From Spirochaetales bacterium (GTDB taxonomy: Bacteria > Spirochaetota > Spirochaetia > Treponematales > UBA12059), in assembly GCA_016926955.1 (NCBI GenBank), contig JAFGNN010000059.1, positions 62,001 to 126,000 on the forward strand: a DNA stretch of 64,000 nucleotides. Direction: 5' to 3'. The notes below the pieces were generated by a model. That model worked only from the letters and a program-made list of their open reading frames with translations, was not told the origin of the DNA and did not search any database. Of the stretch, positions 43,498-52,437 are shown piece after piece (positions within the stretch are counted from its first letter, which is position 1; each line of letters starts with the position of its first letter). Position numbers and translations under genes: made by a program.

Positions 43498-44208
43498 TCA
43501 AGGCCCCGCGGCGCGCCGGTAGGCTTCCTCCGAGAACTCCCCGAGCATCCGCTCGAGGTCCCCCGGACCGAAGGCGCGCATGAGGGCGAGCTGCCCGGGG
43601 AAGAGCCCGAGTATCTCGCCATCGGTGAAATATTCCACGTAGGTGACCGGATCGGGCCCGCTCCGTATCTCCGCGAAGTACCACCAGCCGACGCTGCGGC
43701 GCATCGACCCGTCGGAATCGAGAAGGGACCAGCTCACCCGCGCGACGTTAGGGGCGGGGCGCTCGAGCTCGTTGAGGAAGCTCGCCCTCGACAGGTACTC
43801 GAAACCCATCACGCGGACGCCGGCAACCTGCTCGCCGACGACCTCGTAGTCGCTCCGCCTGAGCACGCGGGACCACTCGACGCGGGAATATATCCGCGCG
43901 GATTCATCCATGCCCAGCCAGCATGCGTCGAGGACGGCGGCTAACGGAGCGTGGAGCGCCACCTCGTAGAAACCGGAAACCCTGATCCAGCGCTCCCCGT
44001 CGAGCAAGCCCAGGGCCTCCGCCTCGAACGAAAGCTTTCTCGGTTCGTCGACGATTTCGCGCCAGTCGGAAGGGATTTCCTGCGCGCCGAGGGCCTGGGG
44101 CGACAGCGGCGCGCTGAGGACGAGCAGGAAGGCGAGGAGTTCGAGCCGGGCCACGCGAGGACGGGCGTGGCGTGAAGGCGCAGCGCGGCGCCGTGGGGCG
44201 GACAGCAT
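43498..44208 (-). CDS. Exported START/SRPBCC-like protein, copy 2
   Basis: A 236-aa paralogue of the downstream gene. Shared blocks are SDWREIVDEPRKLSFEAE, YEVALHAPLAAVLDACW, AGVRVMGFEYLSRASFLNEL and MRAFGPGDLERMLGEFSEEA. Signal peptide LELLAFLLVLSAPLSPQALG. ATG at 44208 follows TAGAAT by 7 nt without a ribosome site. A longer frame upstream extends over the divergent glycosyltransferase promoter and is not coding. Confidence 0.75.
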   Translation of the reverse strand: MLSAPRRRAAPSRHARPRVARLELLAFLLVLSAPLSPQALGAQEIPSDWREIVDEPRKLSFEAEALGLLDGERWIRVSGFYEVALHAPLAAVLDACWLGMDESARIYSRVEWSRVLRRSDYEVVGEQVAGVRVMGFEYLSRASFLNELERPAPNVARVSWSLLDSDGSMRRSVGWWYFAEIRSGPDPVTYVEYFTDGEILGLFPGQLALMRAFGPGDLERMLGEFSEEAYRRAAGP

Positions 44209-44337
44209 GGTGGGGATTCTATCGCGGGCCGCCGGGTCCGGACAGGCCCGATGAAGGTATTCCGGGCGGAACGCCTGGTTCCGCGGCCCGGAGCGCAGGC
44301 CCGGGCCACGCTCTGGCCGCTCGCCAGCCCGGCGCGG

Positions 44338-44343
44338 TATACT
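44338..44343 (+). promoter_or_regulatory. -10 box of the GT4 gene at 44381
   Basis: TATACT with a weak -35. The leader is about 30 nt and contains GGAGG before the GTG. It lies divergent from TAGAAT (44216-44221, minus) of the START-like gene. Confidence 0.45.
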
Positions 44344-44380
44344 CCTGGTTCCGCGGCCCTGCCGCGTGGAGGTGTTTCCC

Positions 44381-45646
44381 GTGCGGATCGCGTTCGTGAC
44401 GGATTGCTTCTGGCCCCGCGTCAACGGCGTCACGGTCTCCGTACAGTCGTTCAAGGATGAACTCGAGCGCCGCGGCCACGAGGTCATCGTCCTCTGTCCC
44501 GAGTACCCGAAGCGCGACAAGTCGGTCCCCGAGCCCGGCGTGCTCCGCTTCGACTCCATGGGCAACAGCTTCAGCGTCGAGGACCGCCTGGTCCACCTGC
44601 ACGCCTTTCCGAGCGTATTCATGGCGCTCGACCGCTTCCGGCCCGACGCCGTGCACATCAACACCGAATTCGCGTTGCAGTTCGCTGCCCGGCTCTGGTG
44701 CAAGGCCCGCGGCTACCCCTTCCTCATCACCGCGCATACCAACTGGGAGCACTACATCGGCAACTACATGCCGCGGCTCCCGAAACCGCCGCTCAAGGTA
44801 ATTTCACGGACATACATGAGGCTCCTGCACGGCACCGCCGACATCCTCATCACGCCGACTTCCGAAATGGCCGCGGTCCTCCGCAGCTACCATATCAGGC
44901 GCAAGATCAGGATCATCCCGAGCGGAATCGATCCAGCCATGTTCGTCGCGGATCCCGCCGAAACCGCCTCCTGGCGCGCGAGGTTCGAGAACGTGCACCC
45001 CGCCCTCGCCGGCAAGCGCTGGCTGCTTTTCGTCGGCCGCGTGGCCGAGGAGAAAAACGTCGCCTTCCTGATTCCTTCCCTCGCTCGCGTCGTTCGCAAA
45101 ATTCCCGACGCGGCCCTCGTGCTGGTCGGCGACGGCCCGGGGCGCGACCACGTGGAGCGCCTGGCCGCGCGGGCCGGGCTCCAGGACCGCGTCGTCGTCA
45201 CCGGCTACCTGCCCCGCGCCGAACTGCGCCACGTCTACGCCAACGCCGAGATCTTCGCCTTCGCCTCGAAAACCGAGACACTCGGCCTCGCGACCATCGA
45301 GGCCATGACGGCGGGCGTCCCGGTCGTGGCGGTCGGCATTATGGGCACGCGCACCGTCATGCGCGGCGACAACGGCGGCTTCATGGTGCGCGAAGACCTG
45401 GACGAATTCTCCGCCGCCTGCGTGCGGCTGCTTTCGGACCCCGCGCTCCGCGCGGCCAAGTCCGCCGAAGCCCGCGAGTGGTCAAAGCAGTTCTCCATAG
45501 CCGCGCAGACCGACCGCATGGAGCGCATCTTCGAATTTGCCGCGAGCGTCCGTCGCTCGGCCATGCCCGTCCGCCGCCGCATCAAGGTAAAGCTGAAATG
45601 GCTCTATCGGGCGATCGAAGGCTATATCCGGCGGCTGGCGGAATGA
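44381..45646 (+). CDS. GT4 glycosyltransferase, diacylglycerol-glucosyltransferase-like
   Basis: A 421-aa GT-B enzyme. The N-terminal domain starts VRIAFVTDCFWPRVNGVTVS, with HTNWEHYIGNYMPRLP before the hinge. The C-terminal donor domain has LFVGRVAEEKNVAFLIPSLA, LVGDGPGRDHVERL, SKTETLGLATIEAMTAGVPV with the E-x7-E motif, and a basic C-terminal tail (RRRIKVKLKWLYRAIEGY) suited to membrane docking. It resembles alpha-glucosyl-diacylglycerol synthases of spirochaetes and mycoplasmas; mannosyltransferase is an alternative. The start is GTG 44381 with GGAGG 8 nt upstream. Confidence 0.87.
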   Translation: MRIAFVTDCFWPRVNGVTVSVQSFKDELERRGHEVIVLCPEYPKRDKSVPEPGVLRFDSMGNSFSVEDRLVHLHAFPSVFMALDRFRPDAVHINTEFALQFAARLWCKARGYPFLITAHTNWEHYIGNYMPRLPKPPLKVISRTYMRLLHGTADILITPTSEMAAVLRSYHIRRKIRIIPSGIDPAMFVADPAETASWRARFENVHPALAGKRWLLFVGRVAEEKNVAFLIPSLARVVRKIPDAALVLVGDGPGRDHVERLAARAGLQDRVVVTGYLPRAELRHVYANAEIFAFASKTETLGLATIEAMTAGVPVVAVGIMGTRTVMRGDNGGFMVREDLDEFSAACVRLLSDPALRAAKSAEAREWSKQFSIAAQTDRMERIFEFAASVRRSAMPVRRRIKVKLKWLYRAIEGYIRRLAE

Positions 45647-45680
45647 TCCGATCCGTCCGCAGGCCTGTCGGCTCCGGGCT

Positions 45681-47432
45681 CTAGAAGACGCGGCGGACCA
45701 CCGACGCGCTCAGCTCCAGCCCCGAGGCGCTTGCGCCGGCGACATGCCCCGAGTTGGCCTCGTGCCGCCAGGCCACGAACGCTTTCAGGTCCCACGGATC
45801 GAAGCGCCAAGCCCCGGACAGCGACAGCGTCGATTCGTAGACGGGTACGCCCGACGGCGTCCGCAACGCGGCGTTCGCCGGCTCGCTTTCCCAATTCTCG
45901 ACCCACCAGTCGCCATCCCAACGGTCGTCAGCGTCGAGCGCGTTCTCGCCGCGCGCCGCCAGGCGGTACTCGAGGCCGAGAGCCCAGGCTCCCGGCGAGG
46001 ACCAGGACGCCTCGAAGCGGCCGACCACGGTGTCGCGGCCGTAGGACGATCCGACCCAGGTGAGGACCTCGTCGTCCCAAGCGTAGCCAACGGGCGCGAC
46101 GAGCTCGTGGCGCATGCCGAGGAAGGACCACTCGCGCCCGTAGAGCGTCGCGAACCAGGGCACCGCGTAATAGCCCTCGAGTTCGAAGCCGAGGAAGCCG
46201 CCGCCCTTCGCCATGGCATACGAGACGCCCCCGAGCAGCGCGTAGGCATCCGGCTGCAGCGAGCCCGCCTCGCTCGGGAAGGGCGTCTTGAACTGGTTGA
46301 GCGCCAGCTGTCCCCAGGCGCGCGCGCCGCGGAACGGCGTCCAGGCGAGGTCGAGGCCCAGCAAGGATCCGACCGAGGAGTCGTGGTCGCCGTAGTATTT
46401 CCAGGCGGCGAGCGCGTGAAAACTCGCGAGAGGGTTCAGGTAACGCAGCTCGAGAGGCTGGGCGACCATGACGCCCTCGGTCATTCCTATCGATACGCCG
46501 GGGATCGGACGCCAGTCGAATCGGTGCAGATAGAGGTGGCGCTGGATTGAAGTCTCGTATTCGGTCGGGGTCCCTTCGTCGACGATGACGGGAATGGATT
46601 CGAGTTGGGCGACGAGCGTCCTCCATCCGATCGAGCTCGAGAACGCCGAAAGCAGAGCGAAGTCCACCCGGTCCAGACCCTTCGAAACCGTAACGGCGCC
46701 GAGCTCTTCGGCGCCGAAATCGAGTCGGTCCCGGGCGAGCGTGAAATTCCAGGACGCTCCGCCCACCGAGACGCCGCCCCGGCGCGGTATGTGGATGTCG
46801 AAATACTCGGCCGCGTCCGGGACGTTGGTCCAGTTCCGGGTTCCGAGCGCCGACGAAGGGAGCGATGAGACCCACCAGCCTTCGCGGAGCTCGATGTCGA
46901 TGAATCCGCGCGCGAGTTCCCCGATTCCGAACTCGACCGGGATGGTCACGAGCGAAGGCCTTTCGGAGGACGGCGCCAGCCAGGGAATGGACTCCTCGCC
47001 TCGGTAGCGCAACTCCAATCCCGCCGAGGCGCCGAGCGACATGGAGAGCCCTTCGTCGGCGACGGATGGCTCGGCGAGGGCCTCGAGCCGGCGGAACGCG
47101 TCGAGTCCGGGTGGCGACAAAGTCGCCGCGTCGATGGCTCGCAGGTACAGCCTGAGCTCGGAGACGGACATGGGTGCGACGACCGGCGGCGGAACGCGGC
47201 CCGCGTCCAGATGGATTGCGCGGAGGGCCTCGAATGCCCACGAGCCGGCCGGAATCGTTTCCCGGCCGCTTTCGGCGAAAAGAGGCGCGGCCAGGAGCGC
47301 GGCGGCCATCAACACGCCGGCGAACCGCGCCGCCCGACCTCGAGGGCCGCGCTGTTCCGGACGCGCGGGGACGGAGCTGGCCGCGGCGGGCCTCATGAGC
47401 CCGCGGGCTCGGGGAGCGGCTGTATTCGTCAT
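45681..47432 (-). CDS. Wzi-like outer-membrane beta-barrel (capsule assembly family)
   Basis: A 583-aa exported protein: signal peptide FAGVLMAAALLAAPLFAESG, an N-terminal helical part with PMSVSELRLYLRAID, then many amphipathic beta strands with aromatic girdles (WRTLVAQLESIPVIV, LELRYLNPLASFHALAAWKY, FLGFELEGYYAVPWFATLYG) and a terminal Phe (SASVVRRVF), the BAM recognition signature. This pattern fits Wzi-family lectin barrels that hold capsule at the surface. ATG at 47432 follows GGAGA by 8 nt. It adjoins the priming transferase and the glycan genes. Confidence 0.82.
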   Translation of the reverse strand: MTNTAAPRARGLMRPAAASSVPARPEQRGPRGRAARFAGVLMAAALLAAPLFAESGRETIPAGSWAFEALRAIHLDAGRVPPPVVAPMSVSELRLYLRAIDAATLSPPGLDAFRRLEALAEPSVADEGLSMSLGASAGLELRYRGEESIPWLAPSSERPSLVTIPVEFGIGELARGFIDIELREGWWVSSLPSSALGTRNWTNVPDAAEYFDIHIPRRGGVSVGGASWNFTLARDRLDFGAEELGAVTVSKGLDRVDFALLSAFSSSIGWRTLVAQLESIPVIVDEGTPTEYETSIQRHLYLHRFDWRPIPGVSIGMTEGVMVAQPLELRYLNPLASFHALAAWKYYGDHDSSVGSLLGLDLAWTPFRGARAWGQLALNQFKTPFPSEAGSLQPDAYALLGGVSYAMAKGGGFLGFELEGYYAVPWFATLYGREWSFLGMRHELVAPVGYAWDDEVLTWVGSSYGRDTVVGRFEASWSSPGAWALGLEYRLAARGENALDADDRWDGDWWVENWESEPANAALRTPSGVPVYESTLSLSGAWRFDPWDLKAFVAWRHEANSGHVAGASASGLELSASVVRRVF

Positions 47433-47497
47433 GGGTGGATTCTCCGTCACCGCCGCCGCTCGGGTCAACCGGCGACGAGAGGATTGTCGAGCGAGGG

Positions 47498-47533
47498 TTT
47501 AAAACGACGCGGGCCCGGCTTGGTGCCGGGCCC
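47498..47533 (-). terminator. Possible terminator of the 472-aa barrel gene
   Basis: On the minus strand, stem CGGGCCCGGC/GCCGGGCCCG with loop ACCAA, then GCGTCGTTTTAA. The short T-run starts 6 nt after the stem, so efficiency is uncertain. Confidence 0.5.
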
Positions 47534-47586
47534 GGATCATGAAGCTCAAGGGACGTCGGATCAGCGACCGCCCCCGCGGACATCGC

Positions 47587-49005
47587 TCAGAAAGCGAGCG
47601 AGTAGCGGACCCTCAAGCCGAATTCGCCGAGCAAGCCGGAATCAGTCGAGGGCTGCCAAAATGGCTCCTGGTTGCCATCCGAGTTCGCGTCGGCGGGCAC
47701 GGTCAACGCGAGGCGATTCGCCACGTATCCGAAGGAGCAGGAGAGCGTGACCAGGAAATCGCCGAAGGCGCGGCTCCCGTCGAGGCTCGCCAGTATCCGC
47801 TTCTCCAGCAGGGCGCTGTCCAGCCACCGCGTGCCCGTCTCGGACCAATCCTCGCCATCGTGCCAGGGATTCGCCGGAGACTTGGCTCCCGACAGGGTGA
47901 ATTCCAAGCCGGTGTCCAGAGCGAAACCGGCGATTTCGGCCGCCCAGGTAGCCATCAAGGCCAGGCTGTTCTCGCCGTGAACGTAGCCGACCATCTGTTC
48001 CTCGAGCGGGATGCCGACGTAGTATCCCCCGGAATAGACCGCCGAGCCCGGGTAATAGGTGTAGGAATAAAACTCGCCGCCGACGGATGAGAAGGTGTAC
48101 TTCGTGGCCGCGGCGGCGTGCAGCCCGAGGAAGCCCCAGGGCGAGTCCCAGGTTCCGCCGAGCGACAAGGCGACCTTGTCGGGATTCTGTACGCCGGAAG
48201 GGTCGAGAAATCGGTTCATGTTGAAATCATCCACCAGGACCTGGCCGTACGCGCTCCATTCGCCGCCATCGTAGTCCGCGAAGAACCCGAGTATGGAATT
48301 CTGGTTTCCGAGCCGCGACCACGGCCGTCCGCTGGCGGTCGATACGTACTGGACGAAGAAGCCCGGCGCGGGATTCATGAAGAACAGCGGATCGAAGTAC
48401 GCGCCGGTGTAGACGCTCACGTCCTCGAACCCCACGCGCAGGCCGCCGAATTTGAGCCCGTAATACTTGAGGACCGCGCCGCGGTCAGAATCCAGGCGCG
48501 CGCCGTCGGTGGTCACCTCGGACTCGTAGATCCCGCCGTCCAGGTTCGCGTTGAGCCCTATCCAGCGATTCATGAAAAAGAAGCGTTCGCCGCTGTACGA
48601 GATTTCCCCGATCAGGGCCCTGCGGTCCGCGCCAGAGGCGAACAGCGAATAGGGCGACTCGATCACGTCCCGGTTCGGCAAGTGGCCGAAGGCGAGGTCG
48701 AGAGGGCCCAACCGGACGCTCATGCCCGCTTCGACGATCTCGGCCGCGGAGCCGCCATAGTAGCCGCCGAGGAACGGCGCGGGATATCGGCCCTCGGTGG
48801 AGACCGCGAGCAGCCAGATCACGGAAAACTCGTCGCTCCTGTGCTCCAGCCCGCCGACGACGTCAAGCCAGAACGGGTTCGCCGGCGGAGTCGCCTTGGA
48901 CGCTTCCGTCGTGAGCATGAGCCCGGATTCGGCGATGAAGTCGATCGCCGGGGAAGGCGCCGCCGCGAGCATCACAATCGAGACCAGGAAGGCCGTTTTG
49001 CGCAT
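47587..49005 (-). CDS. Outer-membrane beta-barrel protein near glycan genes
   Basis: A 472-aa barrel: signal peptide MRKTAFLVSIVMLAAAPSPA, then 14-18 predicted beta strands with Tyr/Trp belts (FSVIWLLAVSTEGRYPAPFL, RFFFMNRWIGLNANLDGGIY, EWSAYGQVLVDDFNMNRFL) and C-terminal Phe (GLRVRYSLAF). No sequence family is certain. Size and neighbours suggest a Wzi-like or porin-like role in surface glycan handling. Two adjacent ATGs occur, and the second (49005) has the better 4-5 nt spacing to AAGGAGGA. It is 26 nt downstream of the priming transferase, so co-transcribed. Confidence 0.78.
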   Translation of the reverse strand: MRKTAFLVSIVMLAAAPSPAIDFIAESGLMLTTEASKATPPANPFWLDVVGGLEHRSDEFSVIWLLAVSTEGRYPAPFLGGYYGGSAAEIVEAGMSVRLGPLDLAFGHLPNRDVIESPYSLFASGADRRALIGEISYSGERFFFMNRWIGLNANLDGGIYESEVTTDGARLDSDRGAVLKYYGLKFGGLRVGFEDVSVYTGAYFDPLFFMNPAPGFFVQYVSTASGRPWSRLGNQNSILGFFADYDGGEWSAYGQVLVDDFNMNRFLDPSGVQNPDKVALSLGGTWDSPWGFLGLHAAAATKYTFSSVGGEFYSYTYYPGSAVYSGGYYVGIPLEEQMVGYVHGENSLALMATWAAEIAGFALDTGLEFTLSGAKSPANPWHDGEDWSETGTRWLDSALLEKRILASLDGSRAFGDFLVTLSCSFGYVANRLALTVPADANSDGNQEPFWQPSTDSGLLGEFGLRVRYSLAF

Positions 49006-49031
49006 CATTCCTCCTTGGGGAACCCGGTTCC

Positions 49032-50396
49032 TCAACGTCCCTCGCGCTGGAGCACCGTCATGACGGTCTTGAACGATATGGAAACGTCGAGGAAAAGCGA
49101 CATGTTCTTCAGGTAGTAAAGGTCGTACTGCAGCTTTTTGTAGGTATCCTCGACCGAAGGGGAATGGTATTCGCCCGAGACCTGGTCCCAACCGGTGATC
49201 CCGGGTTTGACGAGATGCCGCTGGCGATAATAGGGAATGGCTTCCGCGAGCTCCTCCGCGATGTCGGGCCGTTCCGGCCGCGGTCCGACGATGCTCATCT
49301 CTCCTCGAAGGATGTTGACGATCTGGGGCAACTCGTCGATGCGCGTCGCGCGCAGGATCCGCCCGATCGGCGTGATTCGGGCGTCGCGTTCGGTCGTCGG
49401 AGAACTGTCGTTCCGGTCCACGCGCATGGTGCGGAATTTGAAAATCCTGAAGGGAACGCCGAATCGCCCGATGCGGATCTGCGTAAAGAGCACAGGGCCC
49501 GGACTCGTCGCCTTCACGAGGATCGCGACCAATGGCCAGAAGGGCAGGAAAAGGATGGACGCGAGCCCGGCAAAGAGCAAGTCGAGGATCCGTTTGCCCG
49601 TCTCATAGGCGTGCTTCGACTTCAGGTCGATGTTCTCGAGGAACCACGCCTCGTTGATGGCGCCGATGGGCACGCGCCTGAGGATCATCTCGTAGAAGTC
49701 AGGCAGGCGGATGAAGCGGACCTTGAGGTCCAGCAGGTTGAACAGCTCGGCGCGAGCCTTGTCCGATATTCCGGTTTCGTTCGCTATGACGAGGAGGTCG
49801 GAATCGGTCTCGTCGACGATGCGGCGCAGGTCGGACGCGTCGTGGACTACCAGCAGGCCCCCGGCATTCCCGGTCCTTTCCTCCTCGAGAACGAAGCGGG
49901 CATCGTATCCGAGATACGGACGGATCGCGAGCTCCTCGACTATCGTGCCCGCGTCCGAGTTGAAGCCGATGAATCCGACGCCTATCCGCTGCAGGTTGCT
50001 CCGGCGGAAACGGCCGTACGAATATCGCCAGACCCAGAACAGGAACGCATAGATGCCCGTGAATATGACGATGACGGTTTTGGGCTCTATCGGCGCGCTC
50101 GGAATCAGATAGAAGTAGACCGCCGAACCCAGGCCGGCGACAAGCACGCTGACGGCAAGGCGCTGCGCGAACAGGGCGTCGTCGAACGGCCGATCGATCC
50201 GGTACAGCCCGGCCGTATAGAACACGATGATCCAGCCCAGGAAGATCAACGTGAAATGCCGCATGTGGTTGGTCAGTCCGAACACGGTGGGAAGCTCGCC
50301 GTTCCGGACCACGAGAGCCAGGAACAGCGACAGATAGAGCAGAAGGATGTCCGCGAGGAGTATCCGCACCTGCCGTGAATGATGGGTCTTTCTCAT
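49032..50396 (-). CDS. Polyprenyl-phosphate sugar-1-phosphate transferase (WbaP/WcaJ type)
   Basis: A 454-aa initiating enzyme that transfers a sugar-1-phosphate from UDP-sugar to undecaprenyl phosphate. It has four N-terminal membrane helices, a Rossmann-like middle domain (VGFIGFNSDAGTIVEELAIR) and the catalytic C-terminal domain: KRILDLLFAGLASILFLPFW (re-entrant helix with Pro), FRIFKFRTMRVDRNDSSPTT, RATRIDELPQIVNILRGEMS and VGPRPERPDI. All key motifs are present. TTGCCT-N17-TAGAAT ends 12 nt before ATG 50396, inside the end of the GT4 gene, so it has its own promoter. It is the likely priming step of the locus. Confidence 0.95.
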   Translation of the reverse strand: MRKTHHSRQVRILLADILLLYLSLFLALVVRNGELPTVFGLTNHMRHFTLIFLGWIIVFYTAGLYRIDRPFDDALFAQRLAVSVLVAGLGSAVYFYLIPSAPIEPKTVIVIFTGIYAFLFWVWRYSYGRFRRSNLQRIGVGFIGFNSDAGTIVEELAIRPYLGYDARFVLEEERTGNAGGLLVVHDASDLRRIVDETDSDLLVIANETGISDKARAELFNLLDLKVRFIRLPDFYEMILRRVPIGAINEAWFLENIDLKSKHAYETGKRILDLLFAGLASILFLPFWPLVAILVKATSPGPVLFTQIRIGRFGVPFRIFKFRTMRVDRNDSSPTTERDARITPIGRILRATRIDELPQIVNILRGEMSIVGPRPERPDIAEELAEAIPYYRQRHLVKPGITGWDQVSGEYHSPSVEDTYKKLQYDLYYLKNMSLFLDVSISFKTVMTVLQREGR

Positions 50397-50408
50397 GATG
50401 TTACCGCC

Positions 50409-50437
50409 ATTCTACCGAATCAGCGTCCGCGAGGCAA
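50409..50437 (-). promoter_or_regulatory. Internal promoter for the priming transferase
   Basis: TTGCCT (rc of 50432-50437), 17 nt, TAGAAT (rc of 50409-50414), 12 nt, ATG 50396. The -35 lies in the last codons of the upstream GT4 gene. Confidence 0.55.
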
Positions 50438-51514
50438 ATCGCTTTCCACCAGGCTCCCGTAGAGTTCGCGGTACGCGGCCCACATCCGATCCGCGGTGAA
50501 CCCCGATTCGTAGCGTTCCCTCGCGTTCCGCCCGAGCGTCGAAAGGCGGCCCGGGTCCCCGAGCAATCCGCGGAGGGCGGCGATGATTTCCCCGGCCGAG
50601 TTGCCGACCCTGGCGCCCGTCGTCCCGTCCACCAGTTCCCCGATCCCTCCCACGTCAGACGCCAGAACCGGCTTTCCGCAGGAGAAGGCCTCGAGGATGG
50701 ACATGGGCAGACCTTCGTAATCCGAGAGGAGCAGGAAGATGTCGCACAGATTCGCGTAGTCGCCGGCTTCGGGGAGCTCTCCGAGCATTTCCGCGTTCGA
50801 AGGCAGCTCGCCGGCCCTCGCGCCGGGAGGATCGCCTATCCAGAAAAACCTCGGCCCTTCCTTTTCCAAGGCCTTCGCGGCGGCGAGGAACAGGTCGAAG
50901 CGCTTCGGTGGCGCGAGCCGGGCGACGGCCAACACCACCGGCGAGCCTTTGCCCCGCGCCGCCAGCATGCGCTCCGCGGCGGGGCTTTCTGGCGTTCTCC
51001 CCTTCCGGTCCGTGACGCCGTTGTGGATCGCGGCATGCGCTTCCCGTATGCCGGCAAGCCCGAGATTGCGGAAGTCGTACGCCGAGACCGGGACGACGGC
51101 GCCGCAATGCCGCGCCAGAAAGCGCTCAAGCGGCAGGAACGATCGGTGGGATTTCAGGATGGTATCGAAGCCGTGGATGGTGTAGACGACCCGCTTCGCG
51201 CGACGGCCCGCGGCGACGCGTCCGAGGACGCCTGCCTTCGATGAATGGAGGTGGATGAGGTCGGGATTCCAGCTCCGGAACAGCCCCGCCAGTTCGAAGG
51301 CCGCCTTGAGATCGCTCAGAGGCCTGATCTCCCGACGGAGCGAACGGAGGACCTTGCGCTCCACCCGCGGATCAAGGGCGTCCCACATGGGCCCCTCTGG
51401 CACCGACGCCACGGCGCAGGGATGGCCGTCGCGAACGGCCCGGTTCGCGAGCTCGGTCACCACGCGCGGAGCGCCCCCCAAATCGGCGTTGGTGACTACG
51501 TGGAGTATCCTCAC
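50420..51514 (-). CDS. GT4-family glycosyltransferase
   Basis: A 364-aa GT-B enzyme: [20 protein letters not shown] start, LIHLHSSKAGVLGR, VYTIHGFDTILKSHRSFLPL, VVLAVARLAPPKRFDLFLAA (donor-domain start) and DYEGLPMSILEAFSCGKPVL with the E-x7-E-type motif. It would extend the lipid-linked glycan in the cytoplasm. The start is GTG 51514, overlapping the LicD stop as GTGA. Donor and acceptor are unknown. Confidence 0.88.
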   Translation of the reverse strand: MRILHVVTNADLGGAPRVVTELANRAVRDGHPCAVASVPEGPMWDALDPRVERKVLRSLRREIRPLSDLKAAFELAGLFRSWNPDLIHLHSSKAGVLGRVAAGRRAKRVVYTIHGFDTILKSHRSFLPLERFLARHCGAVVPVSAYDFRNLGLAGIREAHAAIHNGVTDRKGRTPESPAAERMLAARGKGSPVVLAVARLAPPKRFDLFLAAAKALEKEGPRFFWIGDPPGARAGELPSNAEMLGELPEAGDYANLCDIFLLLSDYEGLPMSILEAFSCGKPVLASDVGGIGELVDGTTGARVGNSAGEIIAALRGLLGDPGRLSTLGRNARERYESGFTADRMWAAYRELYGSLVESDLPRGR

Positions 51515-52437
51515 GACCCGCCTCCGGCCGCCGCGCGCTTCTTCGCCTCGTAATCTTCCCAGCGCAGGGCGGAAAAATGGGGATTGGGGCCGGTGATCAG
51601 GTAATGGTTTACGGCGTGGTCGACGCGCGCCGACTCGGGCGGCGGCGTCATGTAGTCGGGGCCGTACATCGTCGAAAGGTAACGATCCGGATCGGCCGGG
51701 CAAAGGAACTCCGCGTCCTCGAAACGGACGCGCCCGAGAGGGAAGATCGCCTCCTCGGGCCAGGCCTCGCGCATCCATTCAAGCGGATAATCGTTCGCCC
51801 AGACTGCCTCGCTCCGTTCTCCCCAGCGGAGGAACGCACGCGCGACGGGGCCGAGCCGCAGTACCGGCCGCAAGATCGCCTGCAGGAGCGCCCAAGCGCC
51901 GCTCCAGAGCTTGTGCTTGAGCGACCAGCCTCGCCGCGGCCAGTCGGGTTTGAGATCGTAGGGCGGCAACAGCGCGAACAGCTTGCGGAGCCGGTGCCGC
52001 CGCCTCGTCATCCTCGCCGCCGGGAAGATGTCGATCGGAATGCCTTGCGAATACGCAAAGGGGCCGCCGGGATCGTCCATGAAGCTGAAGCGGTCGCGCA
52101 GCTTGGCCCAGGCCACCGGATGCGCGGGGTCGGTCTCCTCAGTCTGGAGGAAAATGTCGTAGGGCAATGCGGTCGGCGCCAACTCGAGGAAGCGCCGGTA
52201 ATCGTCGAGCGGCATCTTCACGTCGACATCGTCGTCCCAGGGAATGAAGCCGCCGTGCCGCACCGCGCCGAGCAGGGTGCCCGAGTCGAGCCAGTAGCGG
52301 AGTCCCGCGTCGCGGCAGATCCTGTCGAAGACCTTGAGCAGCCTGAGCATGACGAGCTGGCAGCTCCGGAGCCCGGTGTCGCCTTCGGGCCGAAGGTCTG
52401 GAACGAGTTCGTCGAAATCGACCGGCGACTCGCTCAT
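51511..52437 (-). CDS. LicD-family phospho-group transferase, copy 1
   Basis: A 308-aa LicD-type nucleotidyltransferase-fold enzyme: [20 protein letters not shown] followed by [18 protein letters not shown], the G-S/T...D-D-D-x-D signature, then RFSFMDDPG and [14 protein letters not shown]. LicD proteins put phosphocholine or similar groups on surface sugars using CDP-activated donors. ATG at 52437 overlaps the rmlA stop (ATGA). No choline uptake or licC gene is in the window, so the donor is uncertain. A second copy is at 58111. Confidence 0.92.
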   Translation of the reverse strand: MSESPVDFDELVPDLRPEGDTGLRSCQLVMLRLLKVFDRICRDAGLRYWLDSGTLLGAVRHGGFIPWDDDVDVKMPLDDYRRFLELAPTALPYDIFLQTEETDPAHPVAWAKLRDRFSFMDDPGGPFAYSQGIPIDIFPAARMTRRRHRLRKLFALLPPYDLKPDWPRRGWSLKHKLWSGAWALLQAILRPVLRLGPVARAFLRWGERSEAVWANDYPLEWMREAWPEEAIFPLGRVRFEDAEFLCPADPDRYLSTMYGPDYMTPPPESARVDHAVNHYLITGPNPHFSALRWEDYEAKKRAAAGGGS

